DNA of 64,000 nucleotides from Coprococcus sp. OM04-5BH (GTDB taxonomy: Bacteria; Bacillota; Clostridia; Lachnospirales; Lachnospiraceae), in the NCBI RefSeq assembly GCF_003482105.1, contig NZ_QULM01000006.1, positions 1 through 64,000 of the forward strand, read 5' to 3'. The position numbers and the translations under genes were made by a program. Position 1 is the stretch's first letter, and every line of letters starts with the position of its first letter. Of the stretch, positions 35,248 through 43,485 are shown piece after piece. Under the pieces are notes generated by a model. The model had not been told where the DNA came from. It saw nothing but the letters and a program-made list of their open reading frames with translations, and did not search any database.

Positions 35248-36558
35248 CTAAAGTATATCTATATACTCCCCGGCAAGAGCCTTGTTCATACTTCTTACTG
35301 CACAGAACTTACCGCACATACTGCAGGTATCACCGTGATCGTCCTCCGGTGCCCTGCTGTCCCTTATTGCCCTGGCAGTCTCCGGATCTATGGCACATGC
35401 ATACTGTGCGTCCCAGTCAAGTACTCTTCTGGCATCTGCCATCTTATCATCTATATCCCTTGCATGTGGTATTCCCTTAGCTATATCTGCTGCATGTGCT
35501 GCTATCTTTGACGCTATTATTCCCTGCTTCACATCATCAACATTCGGAAGTGCAAGGTGCTCTGCAGGGGTTACGTAGCAGAGGAATGCCGCTCCGTTCA
35601 TGGCTGCAACTGCTCCGCCGATGGCACTGGTAATGTGATCGTAGCCAGGTGCGATATCTGTAACAAGAGGTCCCAGCACATAGAATGGTGCTCCCATACA
35701 GATGGTCTGCTGTACCTTCATATTTGCAGCGATCTGATCAAGCGGTACATGCCCCGGTCCCTCTACCATAACCTGGACATTATGCGCCCACGCACGCTTT
35801 GTAAGCTCTCCAAGTCTTACAAGCTCTTCTATCTGACATACGTCTGTGGCATCTGCAAGACAGCCCGGCCTGCATGCGTCTCCAAGGGATATTGTAACAT
35901 CGTATTCCTCACATATATCTAATATCTCATCAAAATACTCGTAGAATGGATTCTCCTCTCCTGTCATACTCATCCATGCAAATACAAGACTTCCTCCACG
36001 GCTTACTATGTTCATCTTTCTCTTATGCTTCTTGATCTGGTCTATGGTCTTTCTTGTTATTCCACAGTGGAGCGTAACAAAATCCACACCATCCTCTGCA
36101 TGCATACGGACAACGTCTATGAAATCCTTGGCAGTCAGGGTTGCAAGATCTCTCTGATAGTGTATTACGCTGTCATAAACAGGAACTGTTCCTATCATGG
36201 CAGGGCACTCACTGGTGAGCTTTCTTCTGAAAGGCTGGGTATTGCCATGGCTTGAAAGATCCATTATGGCCTCAGCTCCCATGTTGACTGCGCTCATTAC
36301 CTTTTCCATCTCTATGTTGTAATCCTTACAGTCTCTTGATACTCCAAGATTTACATTGATCTTTGTTCTGAGCATGCTGCCCACGCCCTCAGGGTTAAGG
36401 CACTTGTGGTTTTTATTGGCACATATAGCAACCTTTCCTTCTGCTACCAGCTTCATAAGAGCCTCTGTAGTCATGCTTTCCTTCTTGGCTACTGCCTCTA
36501 TCTCTGGGGTTACTATTCCCTTTCTTGCAGCATCCATCTGTGTTGTATATTCTCTCAT
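35248..36558 (-). CDS. thiC: phosphomethylpyrimidine synthase ThiC
   Basis: 436 aa, the short bacterial form. Radical SAM enzyme turning aminoimidazole ribotide into hydroxymethylpyrimidine phosphate for thiamine. Seen: C-terminal cluster motif [54 protein letters not shown]. The 51-nt gap to the upstream fur-family gene is too short for a TPP riboswitch, and none of its conserved boxes is seen. So thiC is probably read from the upstream promoter. Confidence 0.97.
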   Translation of the reverse strand: MREYTTQMDAARKGIVTPEIEAVAKKESMTTEALMKLVAEGKVAICANKNHKCLNPEGVGSMLRTKINVNLGVSRDCKDYNIEMEKVMSAVNMGAEAIMDLSSHGNTQPFRRKLTSECPAMIGTVPVYDSVIHYQRDLATLTAKDFIDVVRMHAEDGVDFVTLHCGITRKTIDQIKKHKRKMNIVSRGGSLVFAWMSMTGEENPFYEYFDEILDICEEYDVTISLGDACRPGCLADATDVCQIEELVRLGELTKRAWAHNVQVMVEGPGHVPLDQIAANMKVQQTICMGAPFYVLGPLVTDIAPGYDHITSAIGGAVAAMNGAAFLCYVTPAEHLALPNVDDVKQGIIASKIAAHAADIAKGIPHARDIDDKMADARRVLDWDAQYACAIDPETARAIRDSRAPEDDHGDTCSMCGKFCAVRSMNKALAGEYIDIL

Positions 36559-36609
36559 ATTGCTCCTCCGATCGTATATTTCTTTATTTTACCCGGTGCA
36601 GCTAATCTC

Positions 36610-37068
36610 TTAGTGATCGTTGCACCCACATTCACATTTTTCCTTGTGATGTTCATCCACACATCCGCATTTTTTCTTACATTTATCGCATACTCCGTAG
36701 ATTATGGAATTGCAGCACTGTATGGTAAATCCATGATGTTCCTGTATATGCCCTGTAAACTCCTTCATAAATCCGCATTCCAGATGCATTATCCGTCCAC
36801 ACTCCACACATTGCAGGTGAAGGTGCTCCATACATTTATGGCTGTCGTCTACATACTGATATACTGCCTGATTTGCTCCCTGATCGGTGTATTTGATCAG
36901 TGTGCCATCCTGGGACAGCCGATCCAGATATCTGTAAATAGTACTCAGGTTCACCTCGTGGTGTCCCTCCTTCAGGTATCTCTCAATATCCCCGGCGCTG
37001 ACTGTCTTGTCCCTGCTCGCCTTAAGGAATTCCAATATTCTCTTACGGCTCGCCGTGTTATATGCCAT
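36610..37068 (-). CDS. Fur-family regulator with Cys/His-rich C-terminal tail
   Basis: 152 aa from MAYNTASRKRILEFLKA; AGGAG is 9 nt before this ATG and abuts the ATG three codons earlier. Winged helix with EVNLSTIYRYLDRLSQDG, then a metal-binding dimerisation domain with structural CxxC pairs (QCVECG, CDKCK) and a HLECGFMKEFTGHIQEHHGF region. The tail is unusual: KKKCGCVDEHHKEKCECGCNDH, with six Cys and three His in the last 22 residues. Close to Zur in overall pattern. Lies 54 nt after a putative metal exporter whose loop is also His/Cys-rich. Confidence 0.88.
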   Translation of the reverse strand: MAYNTASRKRILEFLKASRDKTVSAGDIERYLKEGHHEVNLSTIYRYLDRLSQDGTLIKYTDQGANQAVYQYVDDSHKCMEHLHLQCVECGRIMHLECGFMKEFTGHIQEHHGFTIQCCNSIIYGVCDKCKKKCGCVDEHHKEKCECGCNDH

Positions 37069-37122
37069 CTTCTTCATCTCCTGTTCTCATAAAGCCCATT
37101 TAACCTGCTTCTGTTATCACGC

Positions 37123-37977
37123 TTAAAATATCACTCCCAGATACTCGATCAGTACTCCCCAGATCACAGCCATTATATACATGCCTGCCATTATGGCTAT
37201 ATTCTCCTTAGGATGTCTGTTCAGCCTCCAAAGCACCAACATGCCTACACCTGCGTTTACCAGAAGTCCTGTCATCATGGCTCCGGCTCCGATAACCTTC
37301 TGGAGATACAGCTCTGTGATAACAACTGAGGAGGCACAGTTAGGTATCAGTCCCACAAGGCCTGCCACCAGTTCCGAAACCACAGGTATGTCTGAAAATA
37401 TCTGTGCAAGGGTGTCCTCGCCTATCCAGGCTATAATTCCGTTTAGTATAAGAGAAATTACAAAAATATATACGAATATCTTTACTGTATGCTTAAATGC
37501 CGCCTTGAACACTCCATCACGACAATCGCAATGTTCTTCCTCGCAGACCACATGAATATCCATATCGTCATGCTTCTTTTTTATGAACATCCAATATATT
37601 AATTCTACAATAAATCCCGATACTATAGCAATAACAACCTTTGTTCCTAGTATCTTTATTATGGTTTTTACCGGCACATCCTCGGATATGAGTATTGGCA
37701 GCATTTCATCCGATGTTGAGAAAAATACCGCAAATATGGTTCCAAGGGATATCACTCTTCCGGCATAAAGGCTTGAGGCTGCTGCCGAGAAGCCACACTG
37801 CGGTATTACCCCCAGAAGTCCTCCTATCACAGGACCTGTCTTATCTGCTTTTTTTATAAGTCCAACGGTCTTTCCGCCGGTACTGTGCTCTAATGCTTCC
37901 ATGGCCAGATACGTCAGTAGCAGAAACGGAAGCAGTTTTATGCTGTCTAATGTTGTGTCTAATAAAATCTCTCTCAT
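37123..37977 (-). CDS. putative heavy-metal exporter, ArsP_2-like (10TM) permease
   Basis: 284 aa from MREILLDTTLDSIKL after AAAGGTGG. Two halves each carry a related signature: GVIPQCGFSAAASSLYAG (N-terminal half) and GLIPNCASSVVITELYL (C-terminal half), suggesting internal duplication. About eight to nine membrane segments. The central cytoplasmic or periplasmic loop (residues ~130-155) has His, Asp, Cys clusters (KKKHDDMDIHVVCEEEHCDC). RefSeq-type names for this family are arsenic efflux or putative manganese transporter; the metal is not known. First gene before the Fur-family regulator. Confidence 0.75.
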   Translation of the reverse strand: MREILLDTTLDSIKLLPFLLLTYLAMEALEHSTGGKTVGLIKKADKTGPVIGGLLGVIPQCGFSAAASSLYAGRVISLGTIFAVFFSTSDEMLPILISEDVPVKTIIKILGTKVVIAIVSGFIVELIYWMFIKKKHDDMDIHVVCEEEHCDCRDGVFKAAFKHTVKIFVYIFVISLILNGIIAWIGEDTLAQIFSDIPVVSELVAGLVGLIPNCASSVVITELYLQKVIGAGAMMTGLLVNAGVGMLVLWRLNRHPKENIAIMAGMYIMAVIWGVLIEYLGVIF

Positions 37978-37998
37978 AATACCACCTTTTTTGCGAAA

Positions 37999-38351
37999 AT
38001 CGTTACAATACGGGAACATCGGCCATTTGAAATTTTTTCTTCGAAAAAATGGGGCCGACGCTACATAACGATACCTGCGGCATCGTTACAATACGGGAAC
38101 ATCGGCCATTTAAAATTTTTTCTTCGAAAAAATGGGGCCGACGCTACATAACGATACCTGCGGTATCGTTACAATATGCAAATCATTCGCGTTTTTGTAC
38201 CATTATATCCTATTGTTTATACTTGTCAAGGGGTTTATGGGATATATATATAAATCCCTACAATAAGGGGGGAACATCGGCCATTTGAAATTTTTTCTTC
38301 GAAAAAATGGGCCGACGCTACATAACGATTTTCTGTCGAAAATCGTTACAA
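37999..38351. repeat. three copies of an ~80-bp palindromic extragenic element
   Basis: Two tandem units of exactly 83 bp (37999-38081, 38082-38164) differ by about two bases, and a third copy lies at about 38256-38351. Each contains CATCGGCC...GGGGCCGACG around a TTTTTTC-ttc-GAAAAAA hairpin, with CGTTA/TAACG near the ends. Linkers are palindromic (AACGATAC/GTATCGTT at 38148-38171; AACGATTTTC/GAAAATCGTT around 38325-38348). Copies 1 and 2 fall in the predicted 5' leader of the exporter gene; copy 3 lies between the promoter and the pckA terminator. No ORF. Confidence 0.85.
38202..38229 (-). promoter_or_regulatory. consensus promoter of the exporter-fur-thiC series
   Basis: Minus strand: -35 TTGACA (38229-38224), 16-nt spacer, -10 TATAAT (38207-38202). 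Both hexamers are perfect. The leader to the exporter ATG is about 218 nt and contains the two tandem 83-bp palindromic units. Confidence 0.8.
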
Positions 38352-38392
38352 TAAAAAAGCATCCCGAAGAATATTTCATTCCCGGAATGCTT
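38352..38392 (-). terminator. Rho-independent terminator of pckA
   Basis: Minus strand: AAGCATTCCGGG (38392-38381) pairs with TTCGGGATGCTT (38368-38357) with G-T wobbles, followed by TTTTTT. Confidence 0.85.
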
Positions 38393-38439
38393 CTTTATAT
38401 ATGAGATTTTATCAAAAATCTTTAGAATTTTTCAAAATC

Positions 38440-40053
38440 TTATAACTGTGGACCAGCAGCAACAAGAGCCTTGCCAGCTTCATTTGTTGTGTACTTTGTG
38501 AAGTTCTTCTGGAATCTCTCTGCAAGATCCTTAGCCTTTGTCTCCCACTCTGTTGGATCAGCGTATGTGTCACGAGGATCAAGGATTCCTGAGTCTACTC
38601 CTGGAAGCTCTGTTGGAACTTCGAAGTTGAACATAGGAATTGTCTTTGTAGGAGCTGTCTTGATGTCACCATTAAGGATAGCATCGATGATACCTCTTGT
38701 ATCCTTGATTGTGATTCTCTTACCTGTTCCGTTCCATCCTGTATTAACAAGATATGCCTTAGCGTTGTTAGCCTTCATCTTCTTAACGAGCTCCTCGCCG
38801 TACTTTGTTGGGTGAAGCTCAAGGAATGCCTGACCGAAGCATGCTGAGAATGTAGGTGTTGGCTCTGTGATTCCTCTCTCTGTACCTGCAAGCTTAGCTG
38901 TAAATCCTGAAAGGAAGTAGTACTGAGTCTGCTCTGGTGTAAGGATTGATACTGGAGGAAGTACTCCGAATGCATCTGCTGAAAGGAAGATTACGTTCTC
39001 TGCAGCAGGTCCTGCTGAAACGCCATTTACCTTTGAAGCGATCTTCTCAATGTGATCGATTGGGTATGATACACGAGTATTCTCTGTTACGCTCTTATCA
39101 TCAAAATCAATCTTTCCGTCTTTATCAACTGTAACGTTCTCAAGAAGAGCATCTCTTCTGATAGCGTTGTAGATATCCGGCTCTGATTCCTTATCAAGAC
39201 CGATAACCTTAGCGTAGCATCCACCCTCGAAGTTGAATATTCCGTTGTCATCCCAACCGTGCTCATCATCACCGATAAGAAGTCTCTTAGGATCTGTTGA
39301 AAGTGTTGTCTTACCTGTTCCTGAAAGACCGAAGAAGATAGCTGAGTGCTTACCTTCCATATCACAGTTAGCTGAGCAGTGCATTGAAGCGATACCCTTA
39401 AGTGGGAGGTAGTAGTTCATCATTGAGAACATACCCTTCTTCATCTCTCCGCCGTACCATGTGTTGATGATAACCTGCTCTCTGCTTGTGATGTTGAATG
39501 CTACACATGTCTCTGAGTTAAGACCTAACTCTGCGTAGTTCTCAACCTTAGCCTTTGAAGCGTTGTATACTACGAAGTCTGGCTCAAATGTCTTGAGCTC
39601 TTCCTCTGTTGGTCTGATGAACATGTTTGTTACAAAGTGAGCCTGCCAAGCAACCTCAACGATGAAACGAACTGCCATACGTGTATCAGCGTTAGCACCA
39701 CAGAATGCATCAACTACATAAAGCTTCTTGTTTGAAAGCTCCTTCTTAGCGATATCCTTAACAACTGCCCAAGTGCTCTCTGCCATTGGGTGGTTATCGT
39801 TCTTGTATGCGTCTGATGTCCACCATACAGTGTCCTTTGAGTTCTCATCCATAACGATGTACTTATCCTTAGGTGAACGTCCTGTGAACACACCTGTCAT
39901 AACATTTACAGTATCGAGTTCTGTGTTCTGTCCTACTTCATATCCTTCGTTTGTTGACTTTGTCTCTTCTTCAAATAATAATTCATAAGAAGGATTGTAA
40001 ACGATCTCTGTTGTTCCTGAAATGCCATACTTTGTTAAATCAATGTTTGCCAT
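38440..40053 (-). CDS. pckA: phosphoenolpyruvate carboxykinase (ATP)
   Basis: 537 aa, normal length. Interconverts oxaloacetate + ATP and PEP + CO2 + ADP; in anaerobes it may run in the carboxylating direction. Seen: [10 protein letters not shown], kinase-1a P-loop [13 protein letters not shown], kinase-2 [22 protein letters not shown], and [12 protein letters not shown]. Codon use looks strongly biased, as for a highly expressed gene. Monocistronic with its own terminator. Upstream 40054-40316 holds a TATAAT on the minus strand (40110-40105) but no good -35. Confidence 0.98.
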   Translation of the reverse strand: MANIDLTKYGISGTTEIVYNPSYELLFEEETKSTNEGYEVGQNTELDTVNVMTGVFTGRSPKDKYIVMDENSKDTVWWTSDAYKNDNHPMAESTWAVVKDIAKKELSNKKLYVVDAFCGANADTRMAVRFIVEVAWQAHFVTNMFIRPTEEELKTFEPDFVVYNASKAKVENYAELGLNSETCVAFNITSREQVIINTWYGGEMKKGMFSMMNYYLPLKGIASMHCSANCDMEGKHSAIFFGLSGTGKTTLSTDPKRLLIGDDEHGWDDNGIFNFEGGCYAKVIGLDKESEPDIYNAIRRDALLENVTVDKDGKIDFDDKSVTENTRVSYPIDHIEKIASKVNGVSAGPAAENVIFLSADAFGVLPPVSILTPEQTQYYFLSGFTAKLAGTERGITEPTPTFSACFGQAFLELHPTKYGEELVKKMKANNAKAYLVNTGWNGTGKRITIKDTRGIIDAILNGDIKTAPTKTIPMFNFEVPTELPGVDSGILDPRDTYADPTEWETKAKDLAERFQKNFTKYTTNEAGKALVAAGPQL

Positions 40054-40316
40054 TTTGCGATGTACCTCTTTTCTTTTTATTTGTATAAAAATATCTCTAT
40101 CTAAATTATAGAAATAGGATATCCGTAATCCTTTAAAAGTGTAATCTATTTTCTGGTTTAAGGCAACTACTTTTATAAAAATTTTCGCTTTATTTGGTTT
40201 ATTTTATCAATAATTTATATTTTCAGAGCTTTACATCTGTTAAATAGCCCAAACAATAATATATTATCCGGCCCTGTTCATTTTTCTATTCCCATTTCTT
40301 ACAAATTAAGCAAATA

Positions 40317-41720
40317 TCAATTTGTACTCAGGGAGTTATAGATCGCCTCGCAGGCTTCCGGCATGCGGCTTATATCGATATGGGAGTAGTTCATTATGAA
40401 GTAGTGCTCCTTACCGGCGTGATCGGTGAAATAGTATTCCGACAGCGCCCTGATCTGTATACCCGACTTTTTAAGGCGGTTCTCCACTTCTTCGTCTGGC
40501 AGATCGGTGTAAAACCTGATAAGGAAGTGCAGACCGGAATCATTTTCAATTATGGTGCACTTATCCTTAAGGCTGCTTTTTTCTATGCAGTCTATGAGTT
40601 TCTTACGCTGTCGCTGGTAGTAAAGCCTCATCCTGTTAATGTGCTTTTCAAAATATCCTTCATTTATAAATGCCGCCAGAGTGTACTGTTCAAAGTTTGA
40701 GACGGTACAGGAGTAAAATGAAAGCCTTGCATAGAATTCATTTGCCAGGTGGGCAGGAAGGACCATGTAGCTTATTCGGATGGTAGGTGTCAGGGACTTG
40801 GAAAATGTATTCATATATATTACCTTTTCGCATGCGTCTATACTGAACAGAGTAGGCAGCGGCTTACCGTTAGGACGGAACTCACTGTCATAATCATCCT
40901 CTATTATATAGCGTCCCCTTTTCTCATTTGCCCAGGCGAGAACCTCATAACGTCTGTTGGCCGGCATGGTTATACCTGTAGGGAAATGATGGTTCGGGCT
41001 GATGTGGGCTATGTCTGCTCCGGACCTTCTCAGGCCTTCTATGGTAATGCCGCTGTCATCCATGTCGGCATAGCGGCAGTTTATATGATACTGGCTGTAT
41101 ATCTGGGAAAGCTTCCTGTAGCCGGGATTTTCAATGCAGTACTCTCTGTCATTTCCCAGAAGCTGCACAATAAGTCCGTAGAGATACTCTGTTCCCGCTC
41201 CAACCACTATCTGGTTCGGATCAACCAGCATACCACGGAAGGATTTCAGGTGATCTGCTATCGCCTGTCTAAGCTCGATTATGCCTGCGGCCAACGGGGT
41301 CTCCATAAGCTCTGCACTCTTTCCTGCCAGAACCTCTCTGGTAAGCTTCGCCCAGATAGAGAATGGAAAGCTGTCCGGAGCTATCTTATTATTTGACAGA
41401 TCCATGTCGTATCTTACCGGCTGTTTTGGCAGCCTGATGTCAAGCCTTATGCGGGATTCCGTGGGAACATTTGCAATTCCCGCAATAGCCGACACGTAAT
41501 AGCCCTTCTTTGGGATGGTATATATATAGCCCTCACTTATCAACTGGTCATATGCATTCTGTATCGTAATGGTACTAATTCCATTGTTATTTGCAAATGT
41601 CCTTTTGGAGGGAAGCTTCTCTCCCGGTTTCAGACTTCCTTTTATTATGTCGTTTTTTATGGATTTGTATACCTGCTCATAAAGCGGTACTCCGACTTCG
41701 TTAAAGACGTATGTCAGCAT
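40317..41720 (-). CDS. pdxR: PdxR-like MocR/GntR transcriptional regulator
   Basis: 467 aa from MLTYVFNEVGVPLYEQVY after AAAGGAG. N-terminal GntR winged helix (GEKLPSKRTFANNNGISTIT, AYDQLISEGYIY) joined to an aminotransferase fold-type I domain with PLP-binding Lys in NTFSKSLTPTIR and YIIEDDYDSEFR. Diverges from pdxST across 153 bp, the hallmark of PdxR, which senses PLP and controls pdxST and itself. Assignment rests on architecture and position. Confidence 0.9.
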   Translation of the reverse strand: MLTYVFNEVGVPLYEQVYKSIKNDIIKGSLKPGEKLPSKRTFANNNGISTITIQNAYDQLISEGYIYTIPKKGYYVSAIAGIANVPTESRIRLDIRLPKQPVRYDMDLSNNKIAPDSFPFSIWAKLTREVLAGKSAELMETPLAAGIIELRQAIADHLKSFRGMLVDPNQIVVGAGTEYLYGLIVQLLGNDREYCIENPGYRKLSQIYSQYHINCRYADMDDSGITIEGLRRSGADIAHISPNHHFPTGITMPANRRYEVLAWANEKRGRYIIEDDYDSEFRPNGKPLPTLFSIDACEKVIYMNTFSKSLTPTIRISYMVLPAHLANEFYARLSFYSCTVSNFEQYTLAAFINEGYFEKHINRMRLYYQRQRKKLIDCIEKSSLKDKCTIIENDSGLHFLIRFYTDLPDEEVENRLKKSGIQIRALSEYYFTDHAGKEHYFIMNYSHIDISRMPEACEAIYNSLSTN

Positions 41721-41741
41721 TTGGGCTCCTTTATCTGGCAT

Positions 41742-41773
41742 GTATTTTTTTATTATTTTGAGTATTTTTTTAT
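41742..41773. promoter_or_regulatory. direct repeats GTATTTTTTTAT in the pdxR-pdxS intergenic region
   Basis: Identical 12-mers at 41742-41753 and 41762-41773, 20 bp apart (two helical turns). They lie between the pdxR start and the overlapping divergent promoters. A -35-like TTGAGT for pdxS (41758-41763) falls between them. Candidate PdxR sites; MocR regulators commonly bind direct repeats. Confidence 0.5.
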
Positions 41774-41783
41774 AACCAAGCTT

Positions 41784-41812
41784 ATTATATTATGATGGGC
41801 AGGGAAATACAA
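41784..41812 (-). promoter_or_regulatory. promoter of pdxR, overlapping the pdxS promoter
   Basis: Minus strand: -35 TTGTAT (41812-41807), 17-nt spacer, -10 TATAAT (41789-41784). The plus-strand -10 candidates for pdxS (TATTAT at 41783, TATGAT at 41791) overlap it, so the two transcripts cannot start independently. Confidence 0.6.
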
Positions 41813-41873
41813 CTATTTATTGGATTTCCGGTTATTTTATTAACTTTGAGATTGATTTAGGAGGTTTTATAAA

Positions 41874-42749
41874 ATGGAAAAATCACAGTATGAATTAAAT
41901 AAGGGTCTTGCCCAGATGTTAAAGGGCGGAGTTATCATGGATGTTACTACTCCTGAGCAGGCTAAGATCGCTGAGGCTGCAGGTGCTTGTGCTGTTATGG
42001 CACTTGAGAGAATCCCTGCCGATATCAGAGCTGCCGGCGGTGTATCACGTATGAGTGATCCTAAGATGATCAAGGGTATCCAGGAGGCTGTAAGTATTCC
42101 TGTTATGGCTAAGTGCCGTATCGGTCACTTCGTTGAGGCTCAGATCCTTCAGGCTATAGAGATCGACTACATCGACGAGTCAGAGGTTCTTTCACCTGCT
42201 GATGATGTATACCACATTGACAAGACACAGTTCAAGGTACCATTTGTATGTGGTGCAAGGGATCTTGGAGAGGCATTAAGAAGAATTAATGAAGGTGCTT
42301 CAATGATCAGAACAAAGGGCGAGCCTGGTACAGGTGATGTTGTTCAGGCTGTACGTCACATGAGAAAGATGAACCAGGAGATCAGAAAGATCACTTCAAT
42401 GAGCAAGGATGAGCTCTTCGAGGAGGCTAAGCAGCTTCAGGTTCCTTATGATCTTGTTTTATATGTACATGAAAATGGCAAGCTTCCTGTTGTAAACTTC
42501 GCTGCAGGTGGTGTTGCAACTCCTGCCGACGCTGCTCTCATGATGCAGTTAGGTGCTGAGGGTGTATTCGTTGGTTCAGGTATCTTCAAGTCAGGCGATC
42601 CTGCAAAACGTGCTTCAGCTATCGTTCAGGCTGTTACAAACTTCACAGACGCTAAGCTTATCGCTGAGCTTTCAGAGGATCTTGGCGAGGCCATGGTTGG
42701 TATCAATGCAAATGAGATCAAGATAATCATGGAAGAAAGAGGTAAGTAA
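41874..42749 (+). CDS. pdxS: pyridoxal 5'-phosphate synthase, synthase subunit
   Basis: 291 aa after AGGAGG. (beta/alpha)8 enzyme condensing ribose 5-phosphate, glyceraldehyde 3-phosphate and ammonia into PLP; forms a dodecamer with PdxT. Seen: [21 protein letters not shown]-type [32 protein letters not shown], and phosphate loop region [16 protein letters not shown]. One base separates its stop from pdxT. Confidence 0.98.
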   Translation: MEKSQYELNKGLAQMLKGGVIMDVTTPEQAKIAEAAGACAVMALERIPADIRAAGGVSRMSDPKMIKGIQEAVSIPVMAKCRIGHFVEAQILQAIEIDYIDESEVLSPADDVYHIDKTQFKVPFVCGARDLGEALRRINEGASMIRTKGEPGTGDVVQAVRHMRKMNQEIRKITSMSKDELFEEAKQLQVPYDLVLYVHENGKLPVVNFAAGGVATPADAALMMQLGAEGVFVGSGIFKSGDPAKRASAIVQAVTNFTDAKLIAELSEDLGEAMVGINANEIKIIMEERGK

Positions 42750-42750
42750 A

Positions 42751-43314
42751 ATGAGAATCGGTGTACTTGCTGTACAGGGTGCATTTATCGAGCATGAGAA
42801 AATGCTTGAGAAGCTTGGTGCCACCTGTGTTGAACTGAGACAGAAATCTGATCTCGTTGATATAGACGGCATCGTCCTTCCGGGCGGTGAAAGTACCGTT
42901 CAGGGTCAGCTCTTAAGAAAGCTTGACATGTTAGACACCATCAGGGAAATGATAAAGAACGGCACTCCTGTTCTCGCAACATGTGCAGGTCTTATCCTGC
43001 TTGCCGAGAAGCTGGCAGATGATCCTTTAAGCCACATTGCAACTCTTCCTGTCACAGTTAAGAGAAATGCATACGGCAGACAGTTATCAAGCTTCAACGC
43101 AGACGCTGACATTAAGAATATCGGAACATACCCTGTTGTGTTCATCAGAGCTCCATATGTTGCGGATATAAGCGACGGAGTTGATGTTCTGGCCACTATT
43201 GACGACCACATTGTGGCCGTTGAGTACAAGAATCAGATCGGTCTTGCATTCCATCCGGAGCTTACAGATGATACAAGGATCCATGAATATTTCCTTAGCA
43301 AGATAAACAAATAA
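42751..43314 (+). CDS. pdxT: pyridoxal 5'-phosphate synthase, glutaminase subunit
   Basis: 187 aa class I glutamine amidotransferase giving ammonia to PdxS. Seen: GVLAVQGAFIEHEKML at the N terminus, LPGGEST, nucleophile Cys in ATCAGLILLA, and catalytic His-Pro-Glu in FHPELTDD. Overlapping operon structure with pdxS. Confidence 0.98.
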   Translation: MRIGVLAVQGAFIEHEKMLEKLGATCVELRQKSDLVDIDGIVLPGGESTVQGQLLRKLDMLDTIREMIKNGTPVLATCAGLILLAEKLADDPLSHIATLPVTVKRNAYGRQLSSFNADADIKNIGTYPVVFIRAPYVADISDGVDVLATIDDHIVAVEYKNQIGLAFHPELTDDTRIHEYFLSKINK

Positions 43315-43341
43315 ATATAGGCTTATTGAACCATCACGAGA

Positions 43342-43398
43342 AAGAGGCCGTCACCTCACACGAATCAATATTCGATGAAGTGACAGCCTCTTCTTATT
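43342..43398. terminator. bidirectional terminator between pdxT and the sigma-factor gene
   Basis: AAGAGGC-c-GTCAC-c-TCA pairs with TGA-a-GTGAC-a-GCCTCTT (43342-43392) with C/A mismatches and a further CGAAT/ATTCG at the tip. CTTATT follows on the plus strand, and TTTCTC on the minus strand. Confidence 0.75.
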
Positions 43399-43485
43399 AT
43401 ATGATCTTATTTATATTTTCTTATCATATTTTCATTACATGTTTTATTGTATGTAGCAGGGAATATATTACCCCTATATCCTTTT

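Noticed and set aside
37999..38164. 83-bp repeats as a CRISPR array
   Set aside because: The whole 83-bp unit is repeated with no unique spacers, and there are only two adjacent copies; no cas genes are present.
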